33,695 bases of DNA from an uncultured Clostridia bacterium (GCA_949742185.1 CATJNN010000096.1:1-33695); one strand, 5' to 3'. Numbered from the stretch's first letter, positions 16,706 through 25,264 are shown. A program made the numbers and translations. The notes: a model not told the origin generated them from the sequence alone.

Positions 16706-18403
16706 TTATCTACGCGTATCCCATCTGCCGCAGAACACATTATCGTTATATCTTCCGTGAAACGCCGATTTGCCCGTCAGCTTTTCAACAGCCGCGTCAA
16801 TAACCTCGGCTGTATTAAGATATGCGTTTATATATGTTTTCGCCATCGGAACATCTATTAAATGATTTGTAAAACCGAATGAAATAAACACTGTTGGCAG
16901 TTCCGACACGTACCACGGCTGATCTGTAGGATTTGTCCACTTTACGCGCATGGTGTTATACTGGGCAAATCCCTCAACATTTAAAGCAACCATGCACGCG
17001 TCGTATTTCTGCTTTACTTCTTTCATTTTCCCTTTTTGCTCCGGCACATCGGCGTCAACCGAAAAGCCTCTCTTCTCCAGCGAACGGATTAAATCCTCTT
17101 TAACCCGCCCGCTGTTCCCCTTAACGAGCTTACCTGCAACAACCATGCCTTCTCCGCCTATAAACACCAACTTGATTTTTTTATGTTTTTCAGGCGAGAG
17201 CGGCAGTGTGTCCGCCGTATCCTTAACGAGAGTTATAAATCTGTCCGCCGCGCGGCGTGCAATCGCCTTATGCTCCTCTCCTCCCACCACGGAAATACCG
17301 TTCCTCGGCGGAACTATAGAACCGTCAGCTTTTTGAGAATGCAGCCCCAGCGCAGCTTTAATACCCAAAATTCTACGCAGCGCATCTGAAAGCCGCTCTT
17401 CACTTATTATTCCTTTTTTATATCCGTCCATCATATACCCAAAATCCTCGTCGCGGTCGTTAAAAAACAGAAACATGTCGCAGCCCGCCGCAATCGCTCG
17501 CGGCACCTGTTCGCTTCTCGGCATAGCCGCAAACATTCCAATCATATGCGACGCATCGGTCACCACAAGACCGTTAAAGCCCAGCTTTTTTTTCAGCAAA
17601 TCCGTAATTATCTCAGGCGCAAGAGTAGCGGGCAGAATCTCGTCGTCGCGTATGTCAGGACGAAAGCGCCGGCTATATGCCGGCAAAGCGATGTGTCCCG
17701 CCATTATGGTCATAACGCCGCTCTCAATAAGCTCGCTGTACACTTTTCCGAAAGTTTTGTCCCATTCCTCGCAGTCCATATCATTTACGCCCATCATCAA
17801 ATGCTGGTCGTTTTCCTCTGTGCCGTCGCCCGGAAAATGCTTCGCGCATGTCGCAAGACCAATATCCCGCGTTGCGCGGTGAAATGCGCGGGCATAGCGC
17901 ACCGTGTCCTCCGGACTATCGTTAAACGAGCGCGTCTGCACAATCGTATTCCGCCAGTTGTACAGCAAGTCCACAACAGGCGCAAAATTCCAGTTGCATC
18001 CTATAGCTTTAGCTTCGCGCGCGCCCACAAGAGCGGCGTCATAGGCTATCTGTTCGTCGTCCGCCGCCGCAATCGCCGCCCCGTTTGCAACCGCGGTACC
18101 CTCCGCGCTCGACATATATCCGCCCGCCTCGCAGTTTGCGGCAATCAGAAGCGGTATTTTTGAATTTTCCTGCAAAACTTTGTTTTGCTCATAAATCGCT
18201 TCTTTCGTGTCTGTGTGAAATCTTATTCCGCCAACATGGTATTTTTCAAGCGTTTCCTTTAAAGCCTGCGGACTGCGGTCAGTTACCATATTAACAAAAA
18301 GCTGTCCGATTTTCTCCTCATCCGTCATCGCCGTAATTGTGTCTTCAACCCATTTAACGTCCTCATCCGATAAATAATACGGTTTATCCTTTAAATCAAC
18401 CAT
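16706..18403 (-). CDS. Glycoside hydrolase family 3, NagZ-like (putative beta-N-acetylhexosaminidase)
   Basis: Start re-set from 18493 to 18403 (AGGAGG RBS). KHFPGDGTEENDQH retains the NagZ-type Asp/His dyad, VVTDASHM nucleophile region. Confidence 0.82.
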   Translation of the reverse strand: MVDLKDKPYYLSDEDVKWVEDTITAMTDEEKIGQLFVNMVTDRSPQALKETLEKYHVGGIRFHTDTKEAIYEQNKVLQENSKIPLLIAANCEAGGYMSSAEGTAVANGAAIAAADDEQIAYDAALVGAREAKAIGCNWNFAPVVDLLYNWRNTIVQTRSFNDSPEDTVRYARAFHRATRDIGLATCAKHFPGDGTEENDQHLMMGVNDMDCEEWDKTFGKVYSELIESGVMTIMAGHIALPAYSRRFRPDIRDDEILPATLAPEIITDLLKKKLGFNGLVVTDASHMIGMFAAMPRSEQVPRAIAAGCDMFLFFNDRDEDFGYMMDGYKKGIISEERLSDALRRILGIKAALGLHSQKADGSIVPPRNGISVVGGEEHKAIARRAADRFITLVKDTADTLPLSPEKHKKIKLVFIGGEGMVVAGKLVKGNSGRVKEDLIRSLEKRGFSVDADVPEQKGKMKEVKQKYDACMVALNVEGFAQYNTMRVKWTNPTDQPWYVSELPTVFISFGFTNHLIDVPMAKTYINAYLNTAEVIDAAVEKLTGKSAFHGRYNDNVFCGRWDTRR

Positions 18404-18506
18404 TTTATCTCCTCCTGTCCGACAAATTATAACAAGTTGCCAAAAAGCGTTTCCAGCCTTGCGGCAACGGATATACCCTCCATACGAACCCACCCGCTTA
18501 AAGTGG

Positions 18507-19331
18507 CTATGAACAGGCGAGATTATATTTAAACTCGTCTATAAGCTTTCTCTGATATTGTCCGCTGTACGCGCCGCAGATAAATTTTGCGCATGCCTCA
18601 TCCTTAAAACGTTTCCAACTCCCCTCTTCGTTCTCCGCCAAAATCGGATAAAACAGCACGCCGTTTTCCTCCGCCGCGGTCAAATCTCCTGGAGCGTCTC
18701 CAACCATGAGCACGCGTTCAGGCAAATATCCTTTTCCCAGAAGCTTTTCAAGCGCTGCAGACTTTGAACCGTCCTCCTGAGAAAACACTAAATCTACACA
18801 TGCGATAAGCCCGTTTTTACTCCATTCGCTATCGACTGCGCTTCGGTTTGCCGACGACACAATCGCCGTATCCGCACAATTATGAGCCGTCTCCAACGCC
18901 TCCCTTGCGCCGCAAAACGGTTTCTTTTCATTATCCGACAGCATATCCGCATACCTGTTAACCCACTCCGACCAGCTAAGCGCTTTTTCAAGACAAATTC
19001 CGCCGCCCTCGTCCACAGCTTTTTTCAGCGCGGCGTTTGAAAGTTCGTCCGTCTTATCAACCCATCTGCGAAACTCATCCAACCCCTCAATCGTCTCATA
19101 ATCTCTGTTTATCTCCTCAAGCATCATCGCAAGCCCGCGGAAACGATTAACGCCGCGCGTCATGCTAAACAGATTTATCTCATTCCATCTCTTTAATATC
19201 TTCTCCCGACGGCTTTCCAGTCCCCACTCCTCAATAATGCACGGACCAAAACATTTTTTATGTTTGATATTCATAGTATCCATAACACAGCCGTCGGAAT
19301 CTACGCAAATAAGAAAATCACGCCTTGCCAC
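18507..19331 (-). CDS. HAD superfamily hydrolase
   Basis: N-terminal FLICVDSDGCVMDT (DxD), IVSSANR (motif II), VLMVGDAPGDLTAA (motif IV). Confidence 0.83.
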   Translation of the reverse strand: MARRDFLICVDSDGCVMDTMNIKHKKCFGPCIIEEWGLESRREKILKRWNEINLFSMTRGVNRFRGLAMMLEEINRDYETIEGLDEFRRWVDKTDELSNAALKKAVDEGGGICLEKALSWSEWVNRYADMLSDNEKKPFCGAREALETAHNCADTAIVSSANRSAVDSEWSKNGLIACVDLVFSQEDGSKSAALEKLLGKGYLPERVLMVGDAPGDLTAAEENGVLFYPILAENEEGSWKRFKDEACAKFICGAYSGQYQRKLIDEFKYNLACS

Positions 19332-20718
19332 TTTCGCGCCTCCGTTCCTTTAACACACGGCTGTTTTCCAGCACGCGCGAACGCGTCAGCGGATACCATA
19401 AAGCCAAAATAAGCCCCACTATAAGATAGCACACTGCCGGCACAAGCGTTGTCACCGTATAAATCTTCTCTACAACCTCCTGCGTTTGAACAACCGTCTC
19501 ACCCGCAACCGACGAAACATAGCCTATAAGAGCGAGCGCCCATCCGCCGACGCCGCCCGCAAGCGCCTGACCAAGCTTTCGCGCAAACGAATACGCAGCG
19601 TAAATCGTACCATCGTCGCGTTCTCCTGTTTTAACCTCCTGATGGTCTATAATATCCGTTATAAACGCCCAAACCATCAGGTTGAAAAGTCCCGTACCAA
19701 TGTTTCCAAGCCCGATAAGCACGCAGAACACCCATGGATTTTTTACTCTCATAAAATAAAGGATGAAATAAATTGCCGACGCAAACAGCACCGCCACTGT
19801 CGAAGCTTCTTTTTTGCCGAACCTTTCTATTATTTTCGTCGCAAACGGAGCTAAAACAAGCGTCGCCGCGGTGCCTAAAAATCCTGCTACGGACATAGCT
19901 TCCTTACTCTTGAAGTAGTCCATAAACAAATAAATATTCATGCTCTGTGTTAAAAGCATGGACAACAGCAATACGACAGCAGACACTATAATCGAGATAA
20001 GACTCCTGTTCTGAGCCATGTTGGAAAGCGTTTTCCAAACACCGTTATGCTTTTTCTCACGCTTCACAAGCTCCACACGCTCGGTTGTCATTCTGTAGCA
20101 GAGCAGATAACAAATCACCGCGGCAACAGCAAACACGCACGCAATGGCAAAAAATCTATTTGAAAGCACCACCTGATTTCCGTTGTCATCATACATATAC
20201 ACAATAAGCGGCACGCCGACATTAATTAAAATTCCGGCAATAGCCGGTCCTATGCTTCGCGCAGTCGAAAGAGAACCGCGTTCAATAGGGTCGGAGGTAA
20301 TTACCGACGCCATTGAGCCGTATGGAATATTAACCGCCGTGTAGCAAAAGCTTCCCCATAAAATATAGGTCACAAAAATATAAACAATTCTCGCCGTCAT
20401 CGGAAGCTTCGCAACCCACGGAACAAACAGCAGAAGCCCGGCAAACGCAACCGGCACACTCATCCATTTAATCCACGGACGAAAACGTCCGTCCTTTCTT
20501 GGGCGCATTGTATCAACAATACGACCCATTGTTATATCGGTAAACGCATCCACAAGCCTTGCCGTCAGAAAAAGCGTTCCGACTATAGCCGTGTCAATTC
20601 CCAAAACCTTAGTATAAAACACCATCAAAAACGAACTGGCAAATATGAAAAAAAAGTCGTTTGCTAAATCTCCGAGCATATATCCGACTTTATCACGAAA
20701 TCCAAACTTATTATCCAT
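19318..20718 (-). CDS. MFS transporter, glycoside-pentoside-hexuronide (GPH):cation symporter type
   Basis: 466-aa polytopic protein; KVGYMLGDLANDFFF and LVDAFTDITMGRIVDTMRPRKDGRFRPWI are GPH/MelB-like; overlaps HAD start by 14 nt. Confidence 0.88.
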   Translation of the reverse strand: MDNKFGFRDKVGYMLGDLANDFFFIFASSFLMVFYTKVLGIDTAIVGTLFLTARLVDAFTDITMGRIVDTMRPRKDGRFRPWIKWMSVPVAFAGLLLFVPWVAKLPMTARIVYIFVTYILWGSFCYTAVNIPYGSMASVITSDPIERGSLSTARSIGPAIAGILINVGVPLIVYMYDDNGNQVVLSNRFFAIACVFAVAAVICYLLCYRMTTERVELVKREKKHNGVWKTLSNMAQNRSLISIIVSAVVLLLSMLLTQSMNIYLFMDYFKSKEAMSVAGFLGTAATLVLAPFATKIIERFGKKEASTVAVLFASAIYFILYFMRVKNPWVFCVLIGLGNIGTGLFNLMVWAFITDIIDHQEVKTGERDDGTIYAAYSFARKLGQALAGGVGGWALALIGYVSSVAGETVVQTQEVVEKIYTVTTLVPAVCYLIVGLILALWYPLTRSRVLENSRVLKERRRESGKA

Positions 20719-20732
20719 TATCCATCCTCCTT

Positions 20733-22550
20733 TTAACTTTTATAATCTGTCTTTAAATTTTCCCATCTGCGCCTCAGCATATACGCCGCCGCTTTCGGCT
20801 GCCGGTCGCGCGTGAACACGCCCTTTTTATTACCGTCGACGCGCATAATGCCCTCAACCGTCTGAAAATCCGCAAAATTCCATATCTGCTCGCCCTTCAC
20901 AAAATCATAGGAGTCAAATACTTCAAACTGCATCTTTAAATATTCCTCCTGATATTCCTCGCTCCACATAACGCTCGGAAGCTTGTGCATCCCCGCCGCA
21001 GTATCAGCGCCGAACTCTGTAAAAATAAACGGTTTATCAAGCTTCAAATCTCTCCATGCGTTCATCTCAGCAATGAATTTCTCTTTTGCGTCCCGTATTT
21101 CATATCCACCGCTCATATACCATCCGTAATAACGATTAAGCGATATAAAATCACAAAAACTATAGCATTTGCAGGTGTCCGGCATGGAATTCATAATCAG
21201 CGCAAAGGTGCGCGGACGTTTCTGCACGTCCAGCTCATGCGCAAGAGAAAATATCTCGTGAAAATACGGAACAGCCGCCTCGTTTGTCGTTTCCGGCTCG
21301 TTTAAAAGGCTCCACGCAATAACGCACGCATGATTTTTATCGCGCTGTATCAACTCGCGCAAAGCCGCTTTATGATTCTCCTTCGTTTTCGTCTGCACAG
21401 CCTCGTCGTCAAAAAACGCGCTCGTCTTTCCCGTGGACGCCTCCATAAAATTAAGAATGCTCGCAAAAAAGCCAACCGCGGCAATCTCGTCTATAACAAG
21501 AAAACCCTCTCTGTCCGCCATTTGCAATATTTCTTCGCTATACGGATAGTGCGACGTTCTGAAAGAATTGGCTCCAATCCATTTCATCAGCTCAAAATCT
21601 CGCTTAGCCACCGCCAAGTCAAGTCCCCGCCCGCGCACAAAAAAGTCTTCGTGCTTTCCGAAGCCCTTTAAATACACGCTTTTGCCGTTTACAAGAATGT
21701 CCGTTCCGCGCACCTCCACAGTGCGTATACCAATTTGCTCAATGTATTCGTCAATTATCTCGCCGCCGTCGTGAATGGTTATGCAGAACGTGTATAAATA
21801 AGCGTCGAGCACGTTCCAGAGCCGCGCGTTATCAATCTTCAGCGCGCCTCTTTTCCCGTCGCACTCAGCCGCTAAATTGCCGTCCTCGTCAAAAACGCTC
21901 ACGTGCACATCGTGATTTCCGGAAGTCTCAACCTCATAGTCCGTCTGCGCTCCCGCACCGCTGATTTTGTGATTTACGGTAAAATCCAGTATTTCCTCCT
22001 GCGGCGTAACAACAAGCCGCACAGGTCTCTGCAGCCCGGCATAGTTGAAAAAGTCAAAATACGGCTTTGATATTTTAGTTCCGTCCGAGAAAGTCCTCGT
22101 CGTGCCCGCCGGCAGCGTTTGATGACTCAGCTCGTTATTCAGACGCACCGACACAATATTCTCCTCGTTCCACTTAACCGCGTCGTCTATGCGAACAGTA
22201 AACGGAAGAAATCCGCCCTCGTGAAAAGCAAGCTTCCGCCCGTTCACAAACACGTCCGCGCGGTGCGTCGCCGCGTCGAAACGCAAATCAACATGACCTC
22301 CCTTCCATTCTGCCGGAACTATAAATTTTGTGCTGTACCAAAAATCGCCCGTATATTCCCGTGATTGTTTGTCTGTAAAAAAGTCGTTGAAGCTTGCCGG
22401 CACCACCATTTTCAAAGCGTCCGGAATTCCGTTCTGCCAGCCTTCGCTCTCTCCGCATCCCTGCGGGTCGAACCGAAAATCCCACATCCCGCAAAGGTCA
22501 GCCACACGCCTTGTCCGCGTGGTTCTCGGATATAACATCGATTGTTTCAT
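20733..22550 (-). CDS. uidA: Beta-glucuronidase (GH2)
   Basis: 605 aa; LNEPET acid/base and FTEFGADT nucleophile; GNKKGVFTRDRQPK contains the N-x-K motif diagnostic for glucuronic acid recognition. Confidence 0.92.
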   Translation of the reverse strand: MKQSMLYPRTTRTRRVADLCGMWDFRFDPQGCGESEGWQNGIPDALKMVVPASFNDFFTDKQSREYTGDFWYSTKFIVPAEWKGGHVDLRFDAATHRADVFVNGRKLAFHEGGFLPFTVRIDDAVKWNEENIVSVRLNNELSHQTLPAGTTRTFSDGTKISKPYFDFFNYAGLQRPVRLVVTPQEEILDFTVNHKISGAGAQTDYEVETSGNHDVHVSVFDEDGNLAAECDGKRGALKIDNARLWNVLDAYLYTFCITIHDGGEIIDEYIEQIGIRTVEVRGTDILVNGKSVYLKGFGKHEDFFVRGRGLDLAVAKRDFELMKWIGANSFRTSHYPYSEEILQMADREGFLVIDEIAAVGFFASILNFMEASTGKTSAFFDDEAVQTKTKENHKAALRELIQRDKNHACVIAWSLLNEPETTNEAAVPYFHEIFSLAHELDVQKRPRTFALIMNSMPDTCKCYSFCDFISLNRYYGWYMSGGYEIRDAKEKFIAEMNAWRDLKLDKPFIFTEFGADTAAGMHKLPSVMWSEEYQEEYLKMQFEVFDSYDFVKGEQIWNFADFQTVEGIMRVDGNKKGVFTRDRQPKAAAYMLRRRWENLKTDYKS

Positions 22551-22622
22551 GCTGCTTTCTCCTTTATTTTTCTTCTTTATTTATCTTTTCAACAAATTTC
22601 ATAAATATGCAAAACCACAATA

Positions 22623-22680
22623 AAAATAATTCAGGGCGGCGAACCCTAAATTATTTTTGCTGTCTGCTTCGCAATCGCAA
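22623..22680 (+). repeat. Copy of dispersed palindromic intergenic repeat
   Basis: AAAATAATTcAGGGCGGCGAACCCTaAATTATTTTTGCTGTCTGCTTCGCAATCGCA; hairpin plus conserved tail as in 25141-25264 (reverse complement). Confidence 0.6.
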
Positions 22681-22684
22681 TAAA

Positions 22685-22709
22685 AAAAGACGCCTGAAAA
22701 GCGTCTTTT
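22685..22709 (-). terminator. Hairpin terminator downstream of the SLOG gene
   Basis: AAAAGACGC ctgaaaa GCGTCTTTT. Confidence 0.65.
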
Positions 22710-22743
22710 AAGCAAATATGCCGCATATTAAACAAGCTTTAAT

Positions 22744-23205
22744 TCATTCGTAAAATTCTTTAATCTCGCTGAAATTGATTATTTTCTTGTTCAGCTTTTC
22801 AGCGTAATTCATCATTCTTTTCGCGCCGCCGTCTCTGTTTACATTGCATAAAATTACGTCGCATTCTTCAGCCAGCCACTCGTTCCGTTTGGTTATCGCC
22901 TGTTTGAAATAAATATCGCCCAAATCGGGAATTATAATATGGTCATAATTCTCACGGTAATACTCCGGATCGCCGTTCATTCTCGTCGTAAGATACGGCG
23001 AAACCAAATACAGCTTAATGTTGGGATAATACCATTTCAGTCCCCGCACGCAAGACTCGCACATATAATCAAAGTCTCCCATTCCGCCGGTGTAAAACTC
23101 GTCCACTCCGTCATGGATAAGACTTTCCAGTTCCCCGTAAATTACTGGGCGAAGCATCCGATCGCTGTCTCGGTGCCCTGCAAACGTGCATCTTTTCATT
23201 TTCAT
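22744..23205 (-). CDS. SLOG/DUF1273-like (YpsA-like) nucleotide-binding protein
   Basis: Start re-set from 23247 to 23205 (GGGAGG RBS). CTFAGHRDS, DEFYTGGMGDFDYMC, CDVILCNVNRDGGAKRMMNYAEKLNKKIINF resemble SLOG-fold DUF1273 proteins. Confidence 0.72.
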   Translation of the reverse strand: MKMKRCTFAGHRDSDRMLRPVIYGELESLIHDGVDEFYTGGMGDFDYMCESCVRGLKWYYPNIKLYLVSPYLTTRMNGDPEYYRENYDHIIIPDLGDIYFKQAITKRNEWLAEECDVILCNVNRDGGAKRMMNYAEKLNKKIINFSEIKEFYE

Positions 23206-23347
23206 ATTATTATCCTCCCAAAAAAAATAGATATACAATAGATACACAACATGTCTATTTCTAACATATTATCATATTTTTGTTGTAAAATGCGGATAAG
23301 GATATGTTTCAAATCCAATATATAGCTATTTTTTATGTGGTGAATTT

Positions 23348-23521
23348 ATGAAAAACAAAACTGACGATATAAAAAGTATATCCATACGAATGCCTGAAAA
23401 ATTACTTGAAGACCTTCACTATGTTGCTGAATACGACGGCAGAAGCGTAAACAGTCAGGTGGTGTATTTAATTCGCCGGTGCGTTGCAGACTTTAAAGCT
23501 CTGCATAACGATATAGAGTAA
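23348..23521 (+). CDS. Ribbon-helix-helix (Arc/CopG-like) small DNA-binding protein
   Basis: 57-aa ORF not in supplied track: MKNKTDDIKSISIRMPEKLLEDLHYVAEYDGRSVNSQVVYLIRRCVADFKALHNDIE; ISIRMPEKLLEDL strand-helix and GRSVNSQVVYLIRRCV helix match Arc-like RHH. Confidence 0.82.
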   Translation: MKNKTDDIKSISIRMPEKLLEDLHYVAEYDGRSVNSQVVYLIRRCVADFKALHNDIE

Positions 23522-23524
23522 CAA

Positions 23525-23550
23525 AGCCGATTTAAAACCGGCTCTTTTTT
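23525..23550 (+). terminator. Hairpin terminator after the RHH gene
   Basis: AGCCG atttaaaac CGGCT followed by cTTTTTT. Confidence 0.6.
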
Positions 23551-23655
23551 ATAACGATAGAACTCTCTGTCCGTTGAGCTTATCTCTGCGACGCGCTGTA
23601 ATGTAACATGTTTATTAATTTTACATTAAAAACCTGCCTTTTTACTTATATTACA

Positions 23656-23684
23656 TTGACATTATCAGCTTATGGATATATAAT
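23656..23684 (+). promoter_or_regulatory. Perfect-consensus sigmaA promoter for GLUG protein
   Basis: TTGACA-N17-TATAAT, 38 nt upstream of the RBS-preceded ATG at 23722. Confidence 0.75.
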
Positions 23685-23721
23685 GTACATATATAATTTC
23701 ATGCATTCGGAGGAGATAAAA

Positions 23722-25089
23722 ATGAAAAGAAAAATCATTTCATTAATTTCAGCAGCAGCGCTGATATTTTCTGCAATGCCTGTATTTATGGCTTCAGCAG
23801 AAAATCATGTTACCATTTCTAGCGTTGACGATCTTATAGCTCTGCGCGATGCGGTAAACAGCGGAAATACATATGAGGACTATATCGTAATACTCGCAAA
23901 GGACCTCAATTTAAACGGAAGCGCCGACAATCAGTGGGTACCTATCGGCAAGCCGCTGGGAAACGGCGAACAGCACTATTCATTTGACGGAACTTTCGAC
24001 GGACAAAACCATAAAATAAGCGGACTTTATATAAATACGTCCGACGATTATGCAGGTTTATTCGGAAATGTCGGCATAGGCGAAATTAAAAATCTTGAAG
24101 TCAGCGGAACTGTGTCCGGCGGACAATTCTCCGCCGGAATAGCAGGTTCGGCACACTCTCTCATAACCAACTGCCAGAACAACTGCACAGTATCAGGAAG
24201 CACAAATGTCGGCGGAGTTGCAGGCTATAATCCCGGCACCACTATAAAAAACTGCCGCAATACAGGCAATATCACAGGAACAACAAACGTCGGCGGCGTT
24301 GTAGGCGGGTCTGTATGGAAAATAGAAAACTGCTATAATACCGGTAACGTAACAGGCGGCACAAATGCCGGCGGTATTGTAGGCGGCACGCATGTACAGT
24401 CATATGTAGACGTATGGGTAAAAAACTGTTACAATACCGGCGCTGTTAAAGGCACAAGCCAGACAGGCGGAATTGTGGGAGAAAACGGCAGAGGCTTAGT
24501 TGAAAACTGCTATAATACAGGAATAGTTACAGGCAAAACAAACGTTGGCGGAGTTATTGGAAAGAATCTTAAAAGAACTTATGAACCTCCCGCATCCGAC
24601 GGAGCCGCAAAAGCTGTAGACTGTTATTATTTAACCGGAACGGCGTCAACGGGCGTCAACGCCGAAAGCGGAGCGTACAGCTCGGGCACAGCAGCCATTG
24701 CACAGGGCGCACTGGCTAATTCAGCCACATTCGCAAACTGGTCCTTCACCGATACATGGTCCATGAATAAAGCTCTCGGAAGACCAACTCTTAAAGAAAA
24801 TCCCGAGGGAGTAAACGGAATTGCACCTCCGAACAAAATGTACAGTATCAATGAAGCGACGGAAACGACAACTTTCCATATACCATATAATCAGGCGCAG
24901 GGCGCAAGTATGTCGGGCACAGTGAAGGTTACCGTATTCAACTCTAAGGGCGAAAACAAAGCGTCCAATTCGGTATCATTTTCAGATTTACCGGTTGTCA
25001 GCGGAGCTGTAACCATGGATGCGGACGTAAACTGCGTATTAAATATCGGAGACCGTATCCACGTTGTTATTACACCAGAATCAAATTAA
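23722..25089 (+). CDS. Secreted GLUG-repeat protein
   Basis: Start re-set from 23608 to 23722 (GGAGGAG RBS; MKRKIISLISAAALIFSAMPVFMASA signal peptide). Repeats NCxNTGxVTGxTNVGGVVG; N-terminal LNGSADNQWVPIG...FDGTFDGQNHKISGLYIN is typical of GLUG proteins. Confidence 0.83.
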   Translation: MKRKIISLISAAALIFSAMPVFMASAENHVTISSVDDLIALRDAVNSGNTYEDYIVILAKDLNLNGSADNQWVPIGKPLGNGEQHYSFDGTFDGQNHKISGLYINTSDDYAGLFGNVGIGEIKNLEVSGTVSGGQFSAGIAGSAHSLITNCQNNCTVSGSTNVGGVAGYNPGTTIKNCRNTGNITGTTNVGGVVGGSVWKIENCYNTGNVTGGTNAGGIVGGTHVQSYVDVWVKNCYNTGAVKGTSQTGGIVGENGRGLVENCYNTGIVTGKTNVGGVIGKNLKRTYEPPASDGAAKAVDCYYLTGTASTGVNAESGAYSSGTAAIAQGALANSATFANWSFTDTWSMNKALGRPTLKENPEGVNGIAPPNKMYSINEATETTTFHIPYNQAQGASMSGTVKVTVFNSKGENKASNSVSFSDLPVVSGAVTMDADVNCVLNIGDRIHVVITPESN

Positions 25090-25099
25090 TTATAGAATA

Positions 25100-25138
25100 A
25101 AAACAGGCAATACATTAATATAATGTATTGCCTGTTTT
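25100..25138. terminator. Strong hairpin terminator
   Basis: 18-bp perfect stem AAAACAGGCAATACATTA ata TAATGTATTGCCTGTTTT plus T-tract. Confidence 0.88.
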
Positions 25139-25140
25139 TT

Positions 25141-25264
25141 GTCAACTGCGTTATGAAACAACGACAAAAATAATTTGGGGCTTGACGACGCGATTATTTT
25201 CATTAACTGCGTTGTGTAACAACAGCAAAAATAATTCGGGGTTCGACGCCCCGAATTATTTTCA
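25141..25264 (-). repeat. Two tandem ~62-bp units of the dispersed palindromic repeat
   Basis: Minus-strand units ATGAAAATAATTCGGGGCGTCGAACCCCGAATTATTTTTGCTGTTGTTACACAACGCAGTTA and ATGAAAATAATCGCGTCGTCAAGCCCCAAATTATTTTTGTCGTTGTTTCATAACGCAGTTGAC. Confidence 0.75.

Noticed and set aside
17546-18163. 205-aa + strand ORF
   Set aside because: Entirely antisense to the well-supported GH3 gene; no recognisable domain; typical mirror ORF from codon bias.
22744-23521. SLOG + RHH as a toxin-antitoxin or anti-phage module
   Set aside because: Neither a toxin family nor any CBASS/TIR effector is visible next to the pair; retained only as a regulated gene pair.
24120-24570. Periodic DNA repeat as CRISPR or VNTR
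   Set aside because: Repeats are in frame and encode GLUG motifs; protein-level repeat is the simpler explanation.
25141-25264. Possible CRISPR array
   Set aside because: Only two imperfect ~62-bp tandem units with no unique spacers and no cas genes; better explained as a dispersed palindromic repeat.
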